Assembly (NCBI GenBank): GCA_021781995.1
Contig: JAJXVT010000007.1
Location: 1 to 48,851, forward strand
Source of the DNA: a bacterium
Lineage (GTDB): Bacteria > Chlamydiota > Chlamydiia > Chlamydiales > SM23-39
Direction: 5' to 3'
Length of the DNA: 48,851 nucleotides
The notes beneath the pieces were generated by a model, which saw nothing but the letters and a program-made list of their open reading frames with translations, made no database searches and was not told the origin of the DNA. The translations under genes and the position numbers were made by a program. Positions 16,850 to 25,964 of the stretch are shown one piece after another; the first letter of the stretch is position 1, and the number at the start of each line of letters is the position of its first letter.

Positions 16850-17818
16850 TTATGCAAGAGCTGTCTGACAAAGGGTAGGTCCGCATAGCAATTGAATCCA
16901 GTCTTTCATGTCTTCAGGTAATGGAGCGGTTAAGTGTATGGGAAGATTGGTGATAGGGTGTTGAAATGATAAACGGTAGGCGTGTAGCAGTTGTCGAGAA
17001 ACTCCATGGGTGGCATTGGCGGAAGAAGATCCATAAATTTCATCGCCCAGAACTGGTGTCCCTAGATGTTTCATGTGTACGCGAATTTGGTGGGTGCGGC
17101 CTGTTTTGGGTTTGATGAGAACTAAGCTCAATCGGTCATTGAAGGCAACTACATGAATATCGCTTTGCGCTTCTCTGCCATCAGCAAGCACAGTCATTTC
17201 TTTGCGATGAACTGGATGGCGTCCAATTGGAGCTGAGAGTAAACCGTTTTTAGGTCGGCCTACGCAAATGGCAAGGTATTGTTTTTCAATTTCTCTTTTT
17301 GTAAATTGCGCTATGAGACGGCGATGGGATTCTGTTGTTTTTGCTGCAATTAATAACCCTGATGTATCGCGGTCTAAACGATGGACAATGCCCGGGCGCA
17401 GCGGATCTAATGCCGCCAATTGGCTGCAGTGATGGAGCAGGGCATTTACGAATGTTCCGTTCCAGTGGCCCGGTGCAGGGTGTACCACCATGCCGCAAGG
17501 CTTATTGACGGCAATTAAAAAGTCGTCTTCGTATAAAATTTCAAGTGGGATGTTCTGCGGGGTTAAAGAAATTTCTGGCAATGCCTGAAAAAGCACTTCG
17601 ATTTCATCGCCTTCTTCTGGGATTTGTCGTTTTTTAACGGTTTCTCCGTTGAGAAGAACGCACCCTTGTTCTATGAGGTATTGAAAATAAGTGCGAGAGT
17701 GATGCGATAGTCTCGCTGCGAGTAGTTTATCGATGCGTACACCTTCTTCGGATGATGTTACAAAAAATACTTCAGGGTCCGGAGTGTGTTCTGTGCTGGT
17801 CATAGGGCTTACCATCAT
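16850..17818 (-). CDS. rluD: RluD-family 23S rRNA pseudouridine synthase
   Basis: About 322 residues: an N-terminal S4 RNA-binding domain (VRIDKLLAARL...) and the pseudouridine synthase core with catalytic Asp in HRLDRDTSGLL, then GRTHQIRVHMKHLG. It isomerises uridines in 23S rRNA (helix 69 for E. coli RluD). The start is uncertain: ATG codons at 17818, 17815 and 17803 are all possible and none has a strong ribosome site; a TTG at 17842 would add eight unlikely residues. RluA/RluC-type specificity cannot be excluded from motifs alone. Confidence 0.93.
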   Translation of the reverse strand: MMVSPMTSTEHTPDPEVFFVTSSEEGVRIDKLLAARLSHHSRTYFQYLIEQGCVLLNGETVKKRQIPEEGDEIEVLFQALPEISLTPQNIPLEILYEDDFLIAVNKPCGMVVHPAPGHWNGTFVNALLHHCSQLAALDPLRPGIVHRLDRDTSGLLIAAKTTESHRRLIAQFTKREIEKQYLAICVGRPKNGLLSAPIGRHPVHRKEMTVLADGREAQSDIHVVAFNDRLSLVLIKPKTGRTHQIRVHMKHLGTPVLGDEIYGSSSANATHGVSRQLLHAYRLSFQHPITNLPIHLTAPLPEDMKDWIQLLCGPTLCQTALA

Positions 17819-17894
17819 AGCTGAATTTTGTATTCTATACAAAGAGCTAATTAGGGTTGTTAAAAAATTAGTTTAGATGGTTGCAAGGAACTGT

Positions 17895-17956
17895 CTAAAA
17901 ATAAATTGAACCATTTGGTCTGCGCGAAATCTCCCAAAATCAAAGACCAAAAATGG
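17895..17956 (-). terminator. Rho-independent terminator candidate for the small protein gene
   Basis: On the minus strand, just after the stop codon of the 86-residue gene, bases 17956-17944 pair with 17921-17911 in an 11-bp stem with a two-base bulge, followed by a T-rich run (17910-17895, TTCAATTTATTTTT). Confidence 0.5.
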
Positions 17957-17957
17957 A

Positions 17958-18218
17958 TTAATTGTTATTTTGATTGGCTGGATCGAGTTTTTTCAGTGCT
18001 TTGAGTGCTTTTTGGTTTTCTGCTTGGATTTGTTGAGCTATGTTTTGCGAAATGACATTCCAAAGTTGTTTGACTTCTTTAGAATTAAAAGACATGCCCA
18101 TCCAGGTCATGGGTTGGGGATTCCATCCCGATCCGGAACTAGAGGTAGGTTGTGCCGGTGTGGCTGGCTGAGTGGATGGTGTAGGGTTATTCGAGTTAGG
18201 GTTAACCGGTTGATTCAT
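17958..18218 (-). CDS. small Pro/Asn/Ser-rich protein, function unknown
   Basis: 86 residues from the ATG at 18218, preceded by AGAGG at a suitable distance. The N-terminal half is low complexity and disordered (Asn, Pro, Ser, Thr), then SGSGWNPQPMTWMGMSF, then a likely amphipathic helix SKEVKQLWNVISQNIAQQI and a Lys/Asn-rich end. I recognise no domain. Position between rluD and the recX/hemA genes recalls the small hypothetical CT659 of C. trachomatis, so it may be a conserved chlamydial protein. A hairpin with a T-rich tail follows its stop. Confidence 0.65.
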   Translation of the reverse strand: MNQPVNPNSNNPTPSTQPATPAQPTSSSGSGWNPQPMTWMGMSFNSKEVKQLWNVISQNIAQQIQAENQKALKALKKLDPANQNNN

Positions 18219-18283
18219 GGCGTGCCTCTTTTCTCTTTCATATCTTAATATCTTTTTTTTTCTCAATCAATTAAAATATATTT

Positions 18284-18838
18284 ATGTTTTGGTTGCAGCG
18301 TTCGACGATAGATCATCAATGGTTGGAAATTCATTCACAGACGGGGATTGTGGCAGAGGTGAAAGTTCCGTTTTGCATTCGCCGCTTTCCTAAAAGTTTT
18401 GATTCGTTAGATACGGTTCACTCTTGGTTGAAAGATACTGAGCGCAGGCTAGTTAAGTTGAAAGCTTACCAATTAGTGAGTATGCGCAGTTATGCCAGCA
18501 GCGTATTATTATCGAAGTTAATGGAACGCGGATATGCAAGATCTGTATGTTTGGACGTGGTAGATGAGCTAAAAGCTCTGGGCTATGTACAAGATGAGGA
18601 GTTTGCCAAAGGCTTAGTTCTGCGTGAATTTGCTAAAGGATACGGCCCGCGTTATATTGAGATGAAGCTCAAATCCATAGGATTGTCTAGCGATTTGGTT
18701 GCGCAGTTAATCACTCCTTCCATGCAAAGAAAAAAAATGATGGATCTAAAAAATAAATGGGGCGAAAAGGCTCAAATTCAAAAATTTATAAGAAGAGGGT
18801 TTGACCTGCAAATTGCGATTGAAATATTGTCTAAGTGA
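18284..18838 (+). CDS. recX: RecX-family regulatory protein
   Basis: 184 residues with the three-helix RecX repeats: an R/K-rich N-terminal part, SSVLLSKLMERGYARSVCLDVVDELKALGYVQDEEFAKGL in the middle and RYIEMKLKSIGL. RecX binds RecA filaments and inhibits or destabilises them. The N-terminal 50 residues are poorly conserved. It is divergent from the small protein gene across a 65-base AT-rich gap and lies 21 bases upstream of hemA, probably as one operon. recA is not in the window. Confidence 0.82.
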   Translation: MFWLQRSTIDHQWLEIHSQTGIVAEVKVPFCIRRFPKSFDSLDTVHSWLKDTERRLVKLKAYQLVSMRSYASSVLLSKLMERGYARSVCLDVVDELKALGYVQDEEFAKGLVLREFAKGYGPRYIEMKLKSIGLSSDLVAQLITPSMQRKKMMDLKNKWGEKAQIQKFIRRGFDLQIAIEILSK

Positions 18839-18859
18839 GATCAAGCGCATGGATTTGCA

Positions 18860-20002
18860 ATGGTCCTTTCAGGATGTTTACTAAAAGTTGGTGTGATAGG
18901 CCTTAGCCATAAAACGGCTCCTTTGTTATTTCGTGAAGAAATAGCTAAAGGCGCGGATGCTTTAGCTGGAGAAAAGGGACGTTTTTTTCCCCACGCAACC
19001 GTTTTATTATCGACGTGCAATCGCACGGAAGTATATTTTAGCGCAGACGATCTCGCTCAGGCGCATAGCGATTTATTATTGTTTTTGCGTCGGCATATTA
19101 AAGGGGCGTTTGAGCACCGCTTGTACAGTTATTTCAACCTAGATTGTTTTTTGCATTTGTGTAAAGTAACGGCAGGCTTGGATAGTGCAGTGCTAGCGGA
19201 AACGGAAATTCAAAGACAAGTCAAAATGGCTTATGCTCGGGCAGCGCAAAATAGCTCATTGCCGGCGTGTTTGCATTTTATTTTTCAAAAGGGATTGCGC
19301 GTTGGTAAATCCGCTCGGTCTAAAGGGAATTGGCGGGGAGCGGTTTCATTGCCTCAAACAATTTGGCAGATAGCAGAGGTTTTTTTAGATCGAATGTTTT
19401 CTAGAAAGGTGTTGTTTATTGGCTACTCAGAAATGAATCGCACTTTGATTTCCTATTTCGAACAAAAAGGCATTGATTCGTTCACTCTTTGCACAACAAA
19501 TCCGTCGCAGGTTCAGGTGCCGTATCCTTGCGTGGATCGTTCAGCGTTGGAAGATTGGGAGAATTTTGATTGTATTATCTGTGCAAGTCTATCGGATGGG
19601 TATTTGATTCATGAAAGAAAAGGCTCAAAACCACATTTGATTTTTGATTTGAGCGTCCCTCGCAATGTGAATCCGGAATTGGCGAATATAGAATTCATCG
19701 AGCTATATAATATTGAGCAGCTCAATCATTGCATCGAAGGAAAACAGCGCGCCCAAATTGAGGAATGCAAGCGCTGGGAGGATTCCGTCAGAAATCATGC
19801 GCTTAGATTGGCGCGCAGCTATGCGCTGCGCACTTCAAAAGTCGGCATGTCCGGGATATCGGGGAAAGGGGATGACATCACGGATATTTTCCATGCCTGT
19901 TGTAAAGAGAACGAGTCTTTCGAATCCGAGGCCAAAACCGGCGTGGGGAACCGATCCGTACTCGCGCAACTCCAAATACCACCAATAGTCGGAGCGGTTT
20001 AA
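18860..20002 (+). CDS. hemA: glutamyl-tRNA reductase, with antisense-derived C-terminal tail
   Basis: 380 residues. GluTR (EC 1.2.1.70) reduces Glu-tRNA to glutamate-1-semialdehyde, the first step of haem synthesis. The N-terminal domain has GLSHKTAPL and the nucleophile Cys53 in [24 protein letters not shown] matches the conserved Glu/Gln segment; the NADPH domain is degenerate ([10 protein letters not shown] instead of GAGEM) but keeps [12 protein letters not shown]; a helical dimerisation segment follows. The final 55 codons lie antisense in asnS and resemble no HemA sequence. Without them the protein is about 325 residues, close to the short HemA of Chlamydiaceae. It follows recX by 21 bases. 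Confidence 0.9.
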   Translation: MVLSGCLLKVGVIGLSHKTAPLLFREEIAKGADALAGEKGRFFPHATVLLSTCNRTEVYFSADDLAQAHSDLLLFLRRHIKGAFEHRLYSYFNLDCFLHLCKVTAGLDSAVLAETEIQRQVKMAYARAAQNSSLPACLHFIFQKGLRVGKSARSKGNWRGAVSLPQTIWQIAEVFLDRMFSRKVLFIGYSEMNRTLISYFEQKGIDSFTLCTTNPSQVQVPYPCVDRSALEDWENFDCIICASLSDGYLIHERKGSKPHLIFDLSVPRNVNPELANIEFIELYNIEQLNHCIEGKQRAQIEECKRWEDSVRNHALRLARSYALRTSKVGMSGISGKGDDITDIFHACCKENESFESEAKTGVGNRSVLAQLQIPPIVGAV

Positions 20003-21208
20003 ACCGTGTTCAGCGATTTTATGCTCAAGGCGGTCTATCCGTTCTTCTCTTTGCGAACCGCCGATGATCTCACCGATTTTCGGCACGAGAATATCCATCG
20101 CGGCAACCGTTTTTCCATCGTCATTTGCACGCATGTAAAATGCTTTGATCTCTGCGGGATAATCGGTTAGAATCACTGGCTGTTTGCAGTGTTCTTCTGC
20201 GAGGTATCTTTCGTGTTCGGATTGCAAATCAATGCCCCATTCCACGGGAAATTCGAATTGTTTAGGTGCTTTGCGTAAAATTTCGACGGCTTGGGTGTAT
20301 GTTAAATGAGCAAATGGTGAATCGGCTACGTGTTGCAGGCGTTGTAAAAGGCCGTTTTCAATAAATTTATCGAAAAATTCTAAATCTTCGCGGCAATGTT
20401 CGAGGACGTAGCGTACGCAAAACTGTAAATAGCTTTGCGCGCATTCCATGTCGGCTTTAAGATCTGCAAATGCCATTTCTGGTTCGATCATCCAAAATTC
20501 AGCTAAATGGCGCGATGTATTGGAATTTTCAGCGCGAAATGTCGGGCCAAATGTATAGACATCAGAAAGCGCCAAGGCTAGAATTTCTCCTTCTAATTGA
20601 CCCGATACGGTAAGATATGTCGGTTTGCCAAAGAAATCTTTCGAGGGATCTTTTAAATCACTTAGTGTCGTCACGCGGAACATCTCGCCGCCGCCTTCGC
20701 AATCGGAACCTGTGATGAGAGGCGTTTGGACGTAATAAAATCCGCGTTGTTGGAAAAAAAGATGAGTCGCATGGGCTAAAGCGCTTCTAACGCGCAGCAC
20801 GGCGCCTTGTGTATTTGTTCTCGGGCGCAAATGAGCGATTGTGCGCAAAAATTCAAACGAGTGCCGTTTTTTTTGCAGCGGATATTTTTCAGCGCTGCAA
20901 GTCCCGAGAATTCGAACGGTATCGGCTTTTAATTCCAAAGCTTGATTTTTCCCGGGGCTTGCCACGAGCGTGCCAGTTATGGTTGCGGAAGCGCCGGTAG
21001 TTAGTTGACTTAGTGTTTCTGTATAAGCGGGGAGGGCGCCGTCTACCACGATTTGCAAATTGGCTAAAGTAGAGCCGTCATTGAGTTCGATGAAAGCAAA
21101 CGATTTTTGGTCGCGCACAGTGCGAATCCAGCCGCTCACTGTGACTTGGCGCCCGATGAGCAAGCTGCTCTGTTGCGCGTGAAGAATGTGTTTGATTTTC
21201 GTACGCAT
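19835..21208 (-). CDS. asnS: asparaginyl-tRNA synthetase
   Basis: 457 residues of a class IIb synthetase (EC 6.1.1.22), near the E. coli length. An N-terminal OB-fold ([19 protein letters not shown]) is followed by motif 2 ([21 protein letters not shown]) and motif 3 ([21 protein letters not shown]). The lack of the aspartyl-enzyme GAD insert and the PEMAF segment favour Asn over Asp. The C-terminus [13 protein letters not shown] is canonical, so the 168-base overlap with hemA is real asnS sequence. It begins three bases after the nfo stop. Chlamydiaceae are known to make Asn-tRNA by GatCAB transamidation instead, so this gene marks a different lineage. Confidence 0.95.
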   Translation of the reverse strand: MRTKIKHILHAQQSSLLIGRQVTVSGWIRTVRDQKSFAFIELNDGSTLANLQIVVDGALPAYTETLSQLTTGASATITGTLVASPGKNQALELKADTVRILGTCSAEKYPLQKKRHSFEFLRTIAHLRPRTNTQGAVLRVRSALAHATHLFFQQRGFYYVQTPLITGSDCEGGGEMFRVTTLSDLKDPSKDFFGKPTYLTVSGQLEGEILALALSDVYTFGPTFRAENSNTSRHLAEFWMIEPEMAFADLKADMECAQSYLQFCVRYVLEHCREDLEFFDKFIENGLLQRLQHVADSPFAHLTYTQAVEILRKAPKQFEFPVEWGIDLQSEHERYLAEEHCKQPVILTDYPAEIKAFYMRANDDGKTVAAMDILVPKIGEIIGGSQREERIDRLEHKIAEHGLNRSDYWWYLELREYGSVPHAGFGLGFERLVLFTTGMENIRDVIPFPRYPGHADF

Positions 21209-21211
21209 GGT

Positions 21212-22072
21212 CTATAATCCTGATGTTGCAAAGTTGCGAAGCATGGCAATTTCTTTTTTCCAAAGAGGAGGGCCGTCCGGGGTTTCTAAATATTTCGGCA
21301 GTAAGCGAGTGCGAGGGTCTGTCATTAAAAAGCGAAATGAATCCATTCCTATTTTCCCCTCTCCTAAGGGAGCGTGCCGGTCTACGCGTGAACCGAGTTC
21401 TTTGACTGAATCGTTGCAGTGAAATGCATAAAGATGCTGCAACCCGACTATTTGGTCGAACTCTTTGAGTGTAGCTTCCCACGTTTCATCCGTTCGGATG
21501 TCATAACCAGCGGCAAAAATATGGCAAGTATCGATGCACACGCCGATCGGGATGATTTTATGGACTCTATCAATGATGTAGGCCAAGTGTTCGAATCTAT
21601 AACCTACGGTGGTGCCTTGGCCGGCTGTAGCTTCGAGTAAAAGCCGTGTTTTTCCCTGTTGGGTTAATGGAGCTGTTTCTACAAGGCTGTCAACAATGGT
21701 CTCAAGGCATGCTTCTTCAGTGCTTTTTGTCGCTGCACCTGGATGAAAATTGAGAAAAGTGAGCTTTAATGCATGGCAGCGGCGCAATTCTGCCTCAAAA
21801 GCACCTCGGCTTTTTTGGAGGATATCCGGATCTGGCGAACCTAAATTAATGAGATAAGAGTCATGGCTCATGATCGATGAGATGCCGGTTTCTTCCAGCG
21901 CCTTTTCCCAAGCTTGGATTGCATCGGGCCCTAAGGGACGGCTATTCCATTGCTTTTGGTTGCTAGTAAATAATTGAATGGTGGTGGCTCCGATAGCACT
22001 GCCTTCGTATAAGGCGTTGTGAACGCCTCCAGCAGCCGATGTGTGAGCTCCGATCAAAAGTTCTTTTTTCAT
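21212..22072 (-). CDS. nfo: endonuclease IV (apurinic/apyrimidinic endonuclease)
   Basis: 286 residues, as in E. coli Nfo (285). The TIM-barrel zinc sites are visible: IGAHTSAAGG at the start, FHPGA, DTCHIFAAGYD and the end motif HCNDSVKELGSRVDRHAPLGEG. It cuts the phosphodiester backbone 5' of abasic sites in base excision repair. The start at 22072 (MKKELLIGAH) is preferred over 22093 because homology begins there; no strong ribosome site is present. It is divergent from murJ across 32 bases and upstream of asnS in one unit. nfo-murJ adjacency is also remembered in C. trachomatis. Confidence 0.95.
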   Translation of the reverse strand: MKKELLIGAHTSAAGGVHNALYEGSAIGATTIQLFTSNQKQWNSRPLGPDAIQAWEKALEETGISSIMSHDSYLINLGSPDPDILQKSRGAFEAELRRCHALKLTFLNFHPGAATKSTEEACLETIVDSLVETAPLTQQGKTRLLLEATAGQGTTVGYRFEHLAYIIDRVHKIIPIGVCIDTCHIFAAGYDIRTDETWEATLKEFDQIVGLQHLYAFHCNDSVKELGSRVDRHAPLGEGKIGMDSFRFLMTDPRTRLLPKYLETPDGPPLWKKEIAMLRNFATSGL

Positions 22073-22104
22073 ATCGGGGAGATCATATACCATTTGAGGA
22101 TTTT

Positions 22105-23616
22105 ATGGATCATACACGCTTGATTTTGCGCGCGGCGCGGAACTTTTTTGCAGGAACATTGCTCAGTCGTATTAGCGGCCTTGCCCGCGATATTGCGATG
22201 GCCGCGTGTTTTGGCGCTTCTGCGGAAGTGGCAGCGTTCATGGTTGCTTATCGATTGGCGAACCTTTTCCGCCGGTTTGTAGGAGAAGGTAATTTAGCTG
22301 CTGGATTTACTCCTGTTTTTGAGGAGAAGCGGGCGGTCTGTTTTGCAGATGCTACGCTCTTTTATCGCCAAGCTGCGCGGTCGCTCGAAGTGATTCTTGC
22401 AGGCGTAGTCGCGGTGTTAATTTTTTTCTTTTTGCTGTTAGAGGCGATTGCGCCGGCAGATTGGAAAGAATTGGTTCATCTATCGATGTCGATGACTCCC
22501 GGGCTATTTTTTATTTGTTTATATGCTCTGCACTCTGCATTTTTACAATGTCAAAAACACAGTTTTTGGGTAGGGGTGGCGCCTGTTGCTTTTAATCTTG
22601 GCTGGATCGCCGCGGCTTGGATAGCAACGAGGACGGCTACGCCCATGCGTACATTGGCAATAGGAATTTCGGTTTCCTTTGGCCTTCAGTGGCTATTGAC
22701 TGCGGTCCAGGTTCATCGCCAACTGCCAAGGGAGGATAGGCCTATAACGGTGTTTTCAGCGGATTTTTGGCGCATGGCCGGTCCGATGGCTCTAGGATTG
22801 GTGGGAATCGGTGCAGTTCAGATCAATAGCGCGTTGGATGCTTTATTTGCCCGTTTAGCGGACGCATCCGGTCCGGCTTATTTATGGTATGCCATTCGAA
22901 TGGAGCAGTTGCCGCTTGCTCTGTTTGGCATCGCGCTCTCAGGAGCTCTGTTGCCCCCGTTGGCACGAGCGGTTAAACAAGGGGATTTAGAGCACTACCA
23001 CACCTTATTGCAAGCGGCGTCTCGAGGGGTGTTGGCTTTGATGATTCCATGTACTTTTGCTCTGATTGCTTTGGGACGAGTGGGAATCTCCCTATTCTTT
23101 GGACACGGAGGCTTTGGCGAGGCGGATGTGGATGCGACTTTGTGGTGTTTGTGGGGATATTCGATTGGATTGGTCCCTTCTGTCTTTGTGCTTATTTTAG
23201 CTCAAGGATTTTATGCTGTAGGTTCTTATCGAGTGCCAAGCATTGCTTCTTTAGTTTCGGTCGGCATTAATTTGTTGTTGAATGGATGGTTTGTTTTTGG
23301 CTTGGGTTGGAAAGCTCCTGCAATTGCCTTGGCTACGGGTATTAGTTCGTTTGTGAATTGGAGCGTTTTGGCTAAAGCCTTAAATGCACCGCCGTTGGAT
23401 TGGCATTTAGCGGGTCGTTTAACGATCGCGTCCGGGATGAGCGCTTTGATTGTCCTGTGGTTGCAGTCATTGCTTGAATTTTCAGGATGGGTAATGCAGT
23501 TGAGTTTGGCGGGAATGAGCGCGTTTGTTTATTTTGGGCTGGTGATTGTTTTGGCTAGAGTATTGGGTATTCGAAAAGAACGATTGTTTTCAGAAGAATA
23601 TTCCGCTGACCGCTAA
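22105..23616 (+). CDS. murJ: lipid II flippase MurJ
   Basis: 503 residues from the ATG at 22105, preceded by TGAGGA. About 13-14 hydrophobic helices and the MurJ N-terminal motif FFAGTLLSRISGLARDIAMAACFGAS, with Arg residues in the central cavity, identify the MOP-superfamily flippase that moves lipid II across the inner membrane. A frame reaching back to 22039 would overlap nfo and has no support. It ends just before a strong bidirectional terminator. Chlamydiae make a thin septal peptidoglycan, so the gene works with mreB. Confidence 0.95.
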   Translation: MDHTRLILRAARNFFAGTLLSRISGLARDIAMAACFGASAEVAAFMVAYRLANLFRRFVGEGNLAAGFTPVFEEKRAVCFADATLFYRQAARSLEVILAGVVAVLIFFFLLLEAIAPADWKELVHLSMSMTPGLFFICLYALHSAFLQCQKHSFWVGVAPVAFNLGWIAAAWIATRTATPMRTLAIGISVSFGLQWLLTAVQVHRQLPREDRPITVFSADFWRMAGPMALGLVGIGAVQINSALDALFARLADASGPAYLWYAIRMEQLPLALFGIALSGALLPPLARAVKQGDLEHYHTLLQAASRGVLALMIPCTFALIALGRVGISLFFGHGGFGEADVDATLWCLWGYSIGLVPSVFVLILAQGFYAVGSYRVPSIASLVSVGINLLLNGWFVFGLGWKAPAIALATGISSFVNWSVLAKALNAPPLDWHLAGRLTIASGMSALIVLWLQSLLEFSGWVMQLSLAGMSAFVYFGLVIVLARVLGIRKERLFSEEYSADR

Positions 23617-23640
23617 AATTTTTGTCCCTTTTCCTTAATA

Positions 23641-23671
23641 AAAAAAACCCTTCGAAAAGAAGGGTTTTTTT
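23641..23671. terminator. strong bidirectional terminator between murJ and rpsD
   Basis: AAAAAAACCCTTC (23641-23653) pairs perfectly with GAAGGGTTTTTTT (23659-23671) around a five-base loop GAAAA. Each strand ends in a T-run, and the element lies between convergent murJ and rpsD, so it can stop transcription from both sides. Confidence 0.92.
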
Positions 23672-23701
23672 ACTAAAACATTTCCTGTGAGGAATGTTCT
23701 C

Positions 23702-24322
23702 TTAGGTCGAGTGTGACAGCGATTCGCAAATGAGAGGGATGTTGATCGGAAGTGGATAAGGGATCTGATCCATGTGAGGAGCAACAACGAGTTTGCCGGA
23801 GAAATTATCTCCTTCAAGGGAGAGATATTCTGGGATTTCTCGATTGACATTCTCTTGCGAAGCCATGATCGCTTTCATTTGGCGTGAAGCGGGTTTTACG
23901 GAAATAACCATGCCAGGGCGAACTACGAACGATCTTCGGTCGACTTTTTTGCCATCTACCTGGATGTGTCCGTGGGAAACCAGCTGGTGAGCTCCGAAAA
24001 TGGAATTAGCAAAACGGAGACGGTAGACGAGGTTGTCGAGACGGCATTCGAGCATTTCTGATAAAAGTTGAGCCGTATTACCTTCTTTCTGCAGCGCTTT
24101 GCGGTAAGCGTTTACGAGTTGCTTTTGAGAGAGCATGCCGTAGATCGCTTTCAATTTTTGGCGCTCTTCGAGCTGTGCGCCGAAGTCAGATTTCTTTTTC
24201 CGTTTCGCTCCATGCATACCGGGTGGGTTTTGCTTGTGGAGCATCGGGTTACGCGCTTTACCGAAAATATTAGTTGCGAATCTACGCGCGACGCGATTTT
24301 TAGGTCCTCTATAACGAGCCAT
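23702..24322 (-). CDS. rpsD: 30S ribosomal protein S4
   Basis: 206 residues: MARYRGPKNRVARRF... at the N-terminus, the S4 RNA-binding domain (MLECRLDNLVYRLRFANSIFGAHQLVSHGHIQVDGKKVD) and a typical C-terminus. S4 binds 16S rRNA and starts assembly of the 30S body. The N-terminal zinc Cys residues are absent, i.e. the Cys-less form. It has a CGGAG ribosome site. It stands alone rather than in an rpoA operon, as in other chlamydiae. Confidence 0.97.
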   Translation of the reverse strand: MARYRGPKNRVARRFATNIFGKARNPMLHKQNPPGMHGAKRKKKSDFGAQLEERQKLKAIYGMLSQKQLVNAYRKALQKEGNTAQLLSEMLECRLDNLVYRLRFANSIFGAHQLVSHGHIQVDGKKVDRRSFVVRPGMVISVKPASRQMKAIMASQENVNREIPEYLSLEGDNFSGKLVVAPHMDQIPYPLPINIPLICESLSHST

Positions 24323-24483
24323 TGTTTCTCCGATGGAAGTTCAAAGCACAACAGTCTATCCGAAAGGGGATTTTTTCAACAACAACATCTTTTGATGCGA
24401 ATTGTGCAATCGGTTCAATCGGCTTAAAAGTCTTTGATTTTATCCCAAAAATGCAGATTTTAGTGATTTAAAAATTTACTTTA

Positions 24484-24489
24484 TATAAT
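24484..24489 (+). promoter_or_regulatory. possible -10 element (TATAAT) in AT-rich leader
   Basis: A perfect TATAAT sits 38 bases upstream of the ATG at 24528, within a very AT-rich stretch. No good -35 is found at 16-18 bases upstream. It would serve the small unknown gene. AT-rich DNA produces such matches by chance, so support is weak. Confidence 0.3.
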
Positions 24490-24527
24490 ATTGAGATAGT
24501 TAATAATTAGTTTAATTTGGTGCTAAT

Positions 24528-24917
24528 ATGGAATTATTTACTTCGCTTGTTGAACGTTTCGGTTCTATGTTTTGCCCTGGGCAAAGGGAGGTTCGCGAGG
24601 AAGCGGAAGGGGTGTGGCAAATGGTTGCCGCTGTGGCTGCAAAGGTGTTTGCCTTACCTCCTCAACAGCCCGGCAAACTGGCTGCTGTCCGTTTTTCAGG
24701 CGAGTCTACCGTGACTACGGCTGCGCCTGCGTTTACTTCTAGCGTAAATGAAACGGCAGGTGAGGAGCCCCAGCCTATTGTGAGAGGCGATGAGAGGCTA
24801 AACGCCACAGTTACTGGGGCGACCGAAACGGGCGAAGCAGGGGAGCCTCCTTTGCCTGTGGAACGCTCTACTGTGGGTCGAGAAGAGGGAGAAGAGGGAG
24901 AGGTTGAAGGTTCATGA
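24528..24917 (+). CDS. small acidic protein, function unknown
   Basis: 129 residues. The N-terminal 45 residues could form helices (ELFTSLVERFGSMF, GVWQMVAAVAAKVFAL); the remaining 80 are low complexity, rich in Glu, Gly, Thr, Ala and Pro, ending in a Glu-rich tail. No domain is recognised and there is no signal peptide. The upstream 100 bases are markedly AT-rich. It might be a lineage-specific or secreted protein, but nothing proves it; the ribosome site is poor. An overlapping minus-strand frame (24662-24937) is less likely coding. Confidence 0.45.
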   Translation: MELFTSLVERFGSMFCPGQREVREEAEGVWQMVAAVAAKVFALPPQQPGKLAAVRFSGESTVTTAAPAFTSSVNETAGEEPQPIVRGDERLNATVTGATETGEAGEPPLPVERSTVGREEGEEGEVEGS

Positions 24918-24964
24918 TTTTTTCTTTTGCGGACCAATAAAAGAGCTAGTATAATGACACGCCT

Positions 24965-25918
24965 ATGGAATACTGGGTATTGGCATTTTACGTTTTAGAA
25001 ACAATCGACGATCCTCATCTCGAGGTCGCGCGCCACAAAGATTTTTTTAGCAGCCGGGATTTGCGAAGCCGGTTGTATATCTCTGAAAAAGGAATTAATG
25101 GACAGATGAGCGGATCTGCCGCTCATGCGCAAGAATACATGGACTGGCTGCGCAGCGATCCTCGCTTCGCATCGACAGTGTTTAAAATCCACCATTGGCA
25201 TGAACAAGCCTTTCCCAAAGCGACGATTAAATACCGCAAACAGCTAGTCGCTATGGATCGCGAAATTGATTTGTCGGACCAAGGTGAATATGTAGAGCCT
25301 CAAAGGTGGAGCGAAATGCTTCGCAATCGCGATGAGGATACCATTGTGATCGATGTGCGCAACGATTATGAATGGAAAATCGGCCGATTTAAGGGATCTG
25401 AATTGCCGGAATTGGAAACGTTTCGCGAATTTCCGGAGTATTTGCAGAAATTAAAGCAGCAGCGCGATCCAAAGAAAACCAAAATCATGATGTATTGCAC
25501 GGGTGGAATTCGCTGTTCCTTTTTTTCTCCGCTGATGAAGCGCGAAGGATTTGAACAAGTATTTCAGCTCAAGGGCGGAGTGATTCAGTATGGACTAGAT
25601 GAGGGTCAAGGCGAGTGGGAAGGGAAACTTTTTGTGTTCGATGATCGTCTAGTGGTTCCTATTAGTCAAGAGTCTGCGCCGGCGATCAGCGAGTGCCAAT
25701 ATTGCAACGTCTCTACCGATCTGTATTATAATTGCGCCAACATGGATTGCAATGATCTATATATTTGCTGCGCCGACTGCTATCAAGCGTGTCGAGGATG
25801 CTGTTGCGAAGAATGCAAGGCGGGACGTGTGCGCGCAATCGATCCAAATTCCAATCCAAAACCTTTTCGAAAGCAAAGAAAAGATGAATGTTCGTCAACG
25901 CCTCTTGCATTAATATAA
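24965..25918 (+). CDS. trhO: tRNA uridine(34) hydroxylase TrhO (rhodanese-domain protein YceA)
   Basis: 317 residues: an N-terminal acylphosphatase-like domain with EKGINGQMSG, a rhodanese domain with the active Cys in MYCTGGIRCSFF, and a Cys-rich C-terminus with about 13 cysteines from ECQYC onward, likely zinc-binding. TrhO makes 5-hydroxyuridine at position 34 of certain tRNAs using O2 and prephenate-linked chemistry is not needed. The order murJ-nfo-rpsD-yceA is remembered from C. trachomatis CT624-CT627. It precedes the secretin gene by 46 bases. Confidence 0.92.
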   Translation: MEYWVLAFYVLETIDDPHLEVARHKDFFSSRDLRSRLYISEKGINGQMSGSAAHAQEYMDWLRSDPRFASTVFKIHHWHEQAFPKATIKYRKQLVAMDREIDLSDQGEYVEPQRWSEMLRNRDEDTIVIDVRNDYEWKIGRFKGSELPELETFREFPEYLQKLKQQRDPKKTKIMMYCTGGIRCSFFSPLMKREGFEQVFQLKGGVIQYGLDEGQGEWEGKLFVFDDRLVVPISQESAPAISECQYCNVSTDLYYNCANMDCNDLYICCADCYQACRGCCCEECKAGRVRAIDPNSNPKPFRKQRKDECSSTPLALI

Positions 25919-25964
25919 AGAGGTGTCTTACGATTTGGAGGAGGTCGATAACTGATAGAGGACA

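Noticed and set aside
17410-17419. GCCAATTGGC palindrome
   Set aside because: It is inside the conserved rluD coding region and explained by codon use; no terminator role.
24662-24937. A 91-residue Ser/Thr/Pro-rich frame on the minus strand
   Set aside because: It is antisense to the small acidic gene, which has the better placed start; neither is certain, but I favour the plus strand.
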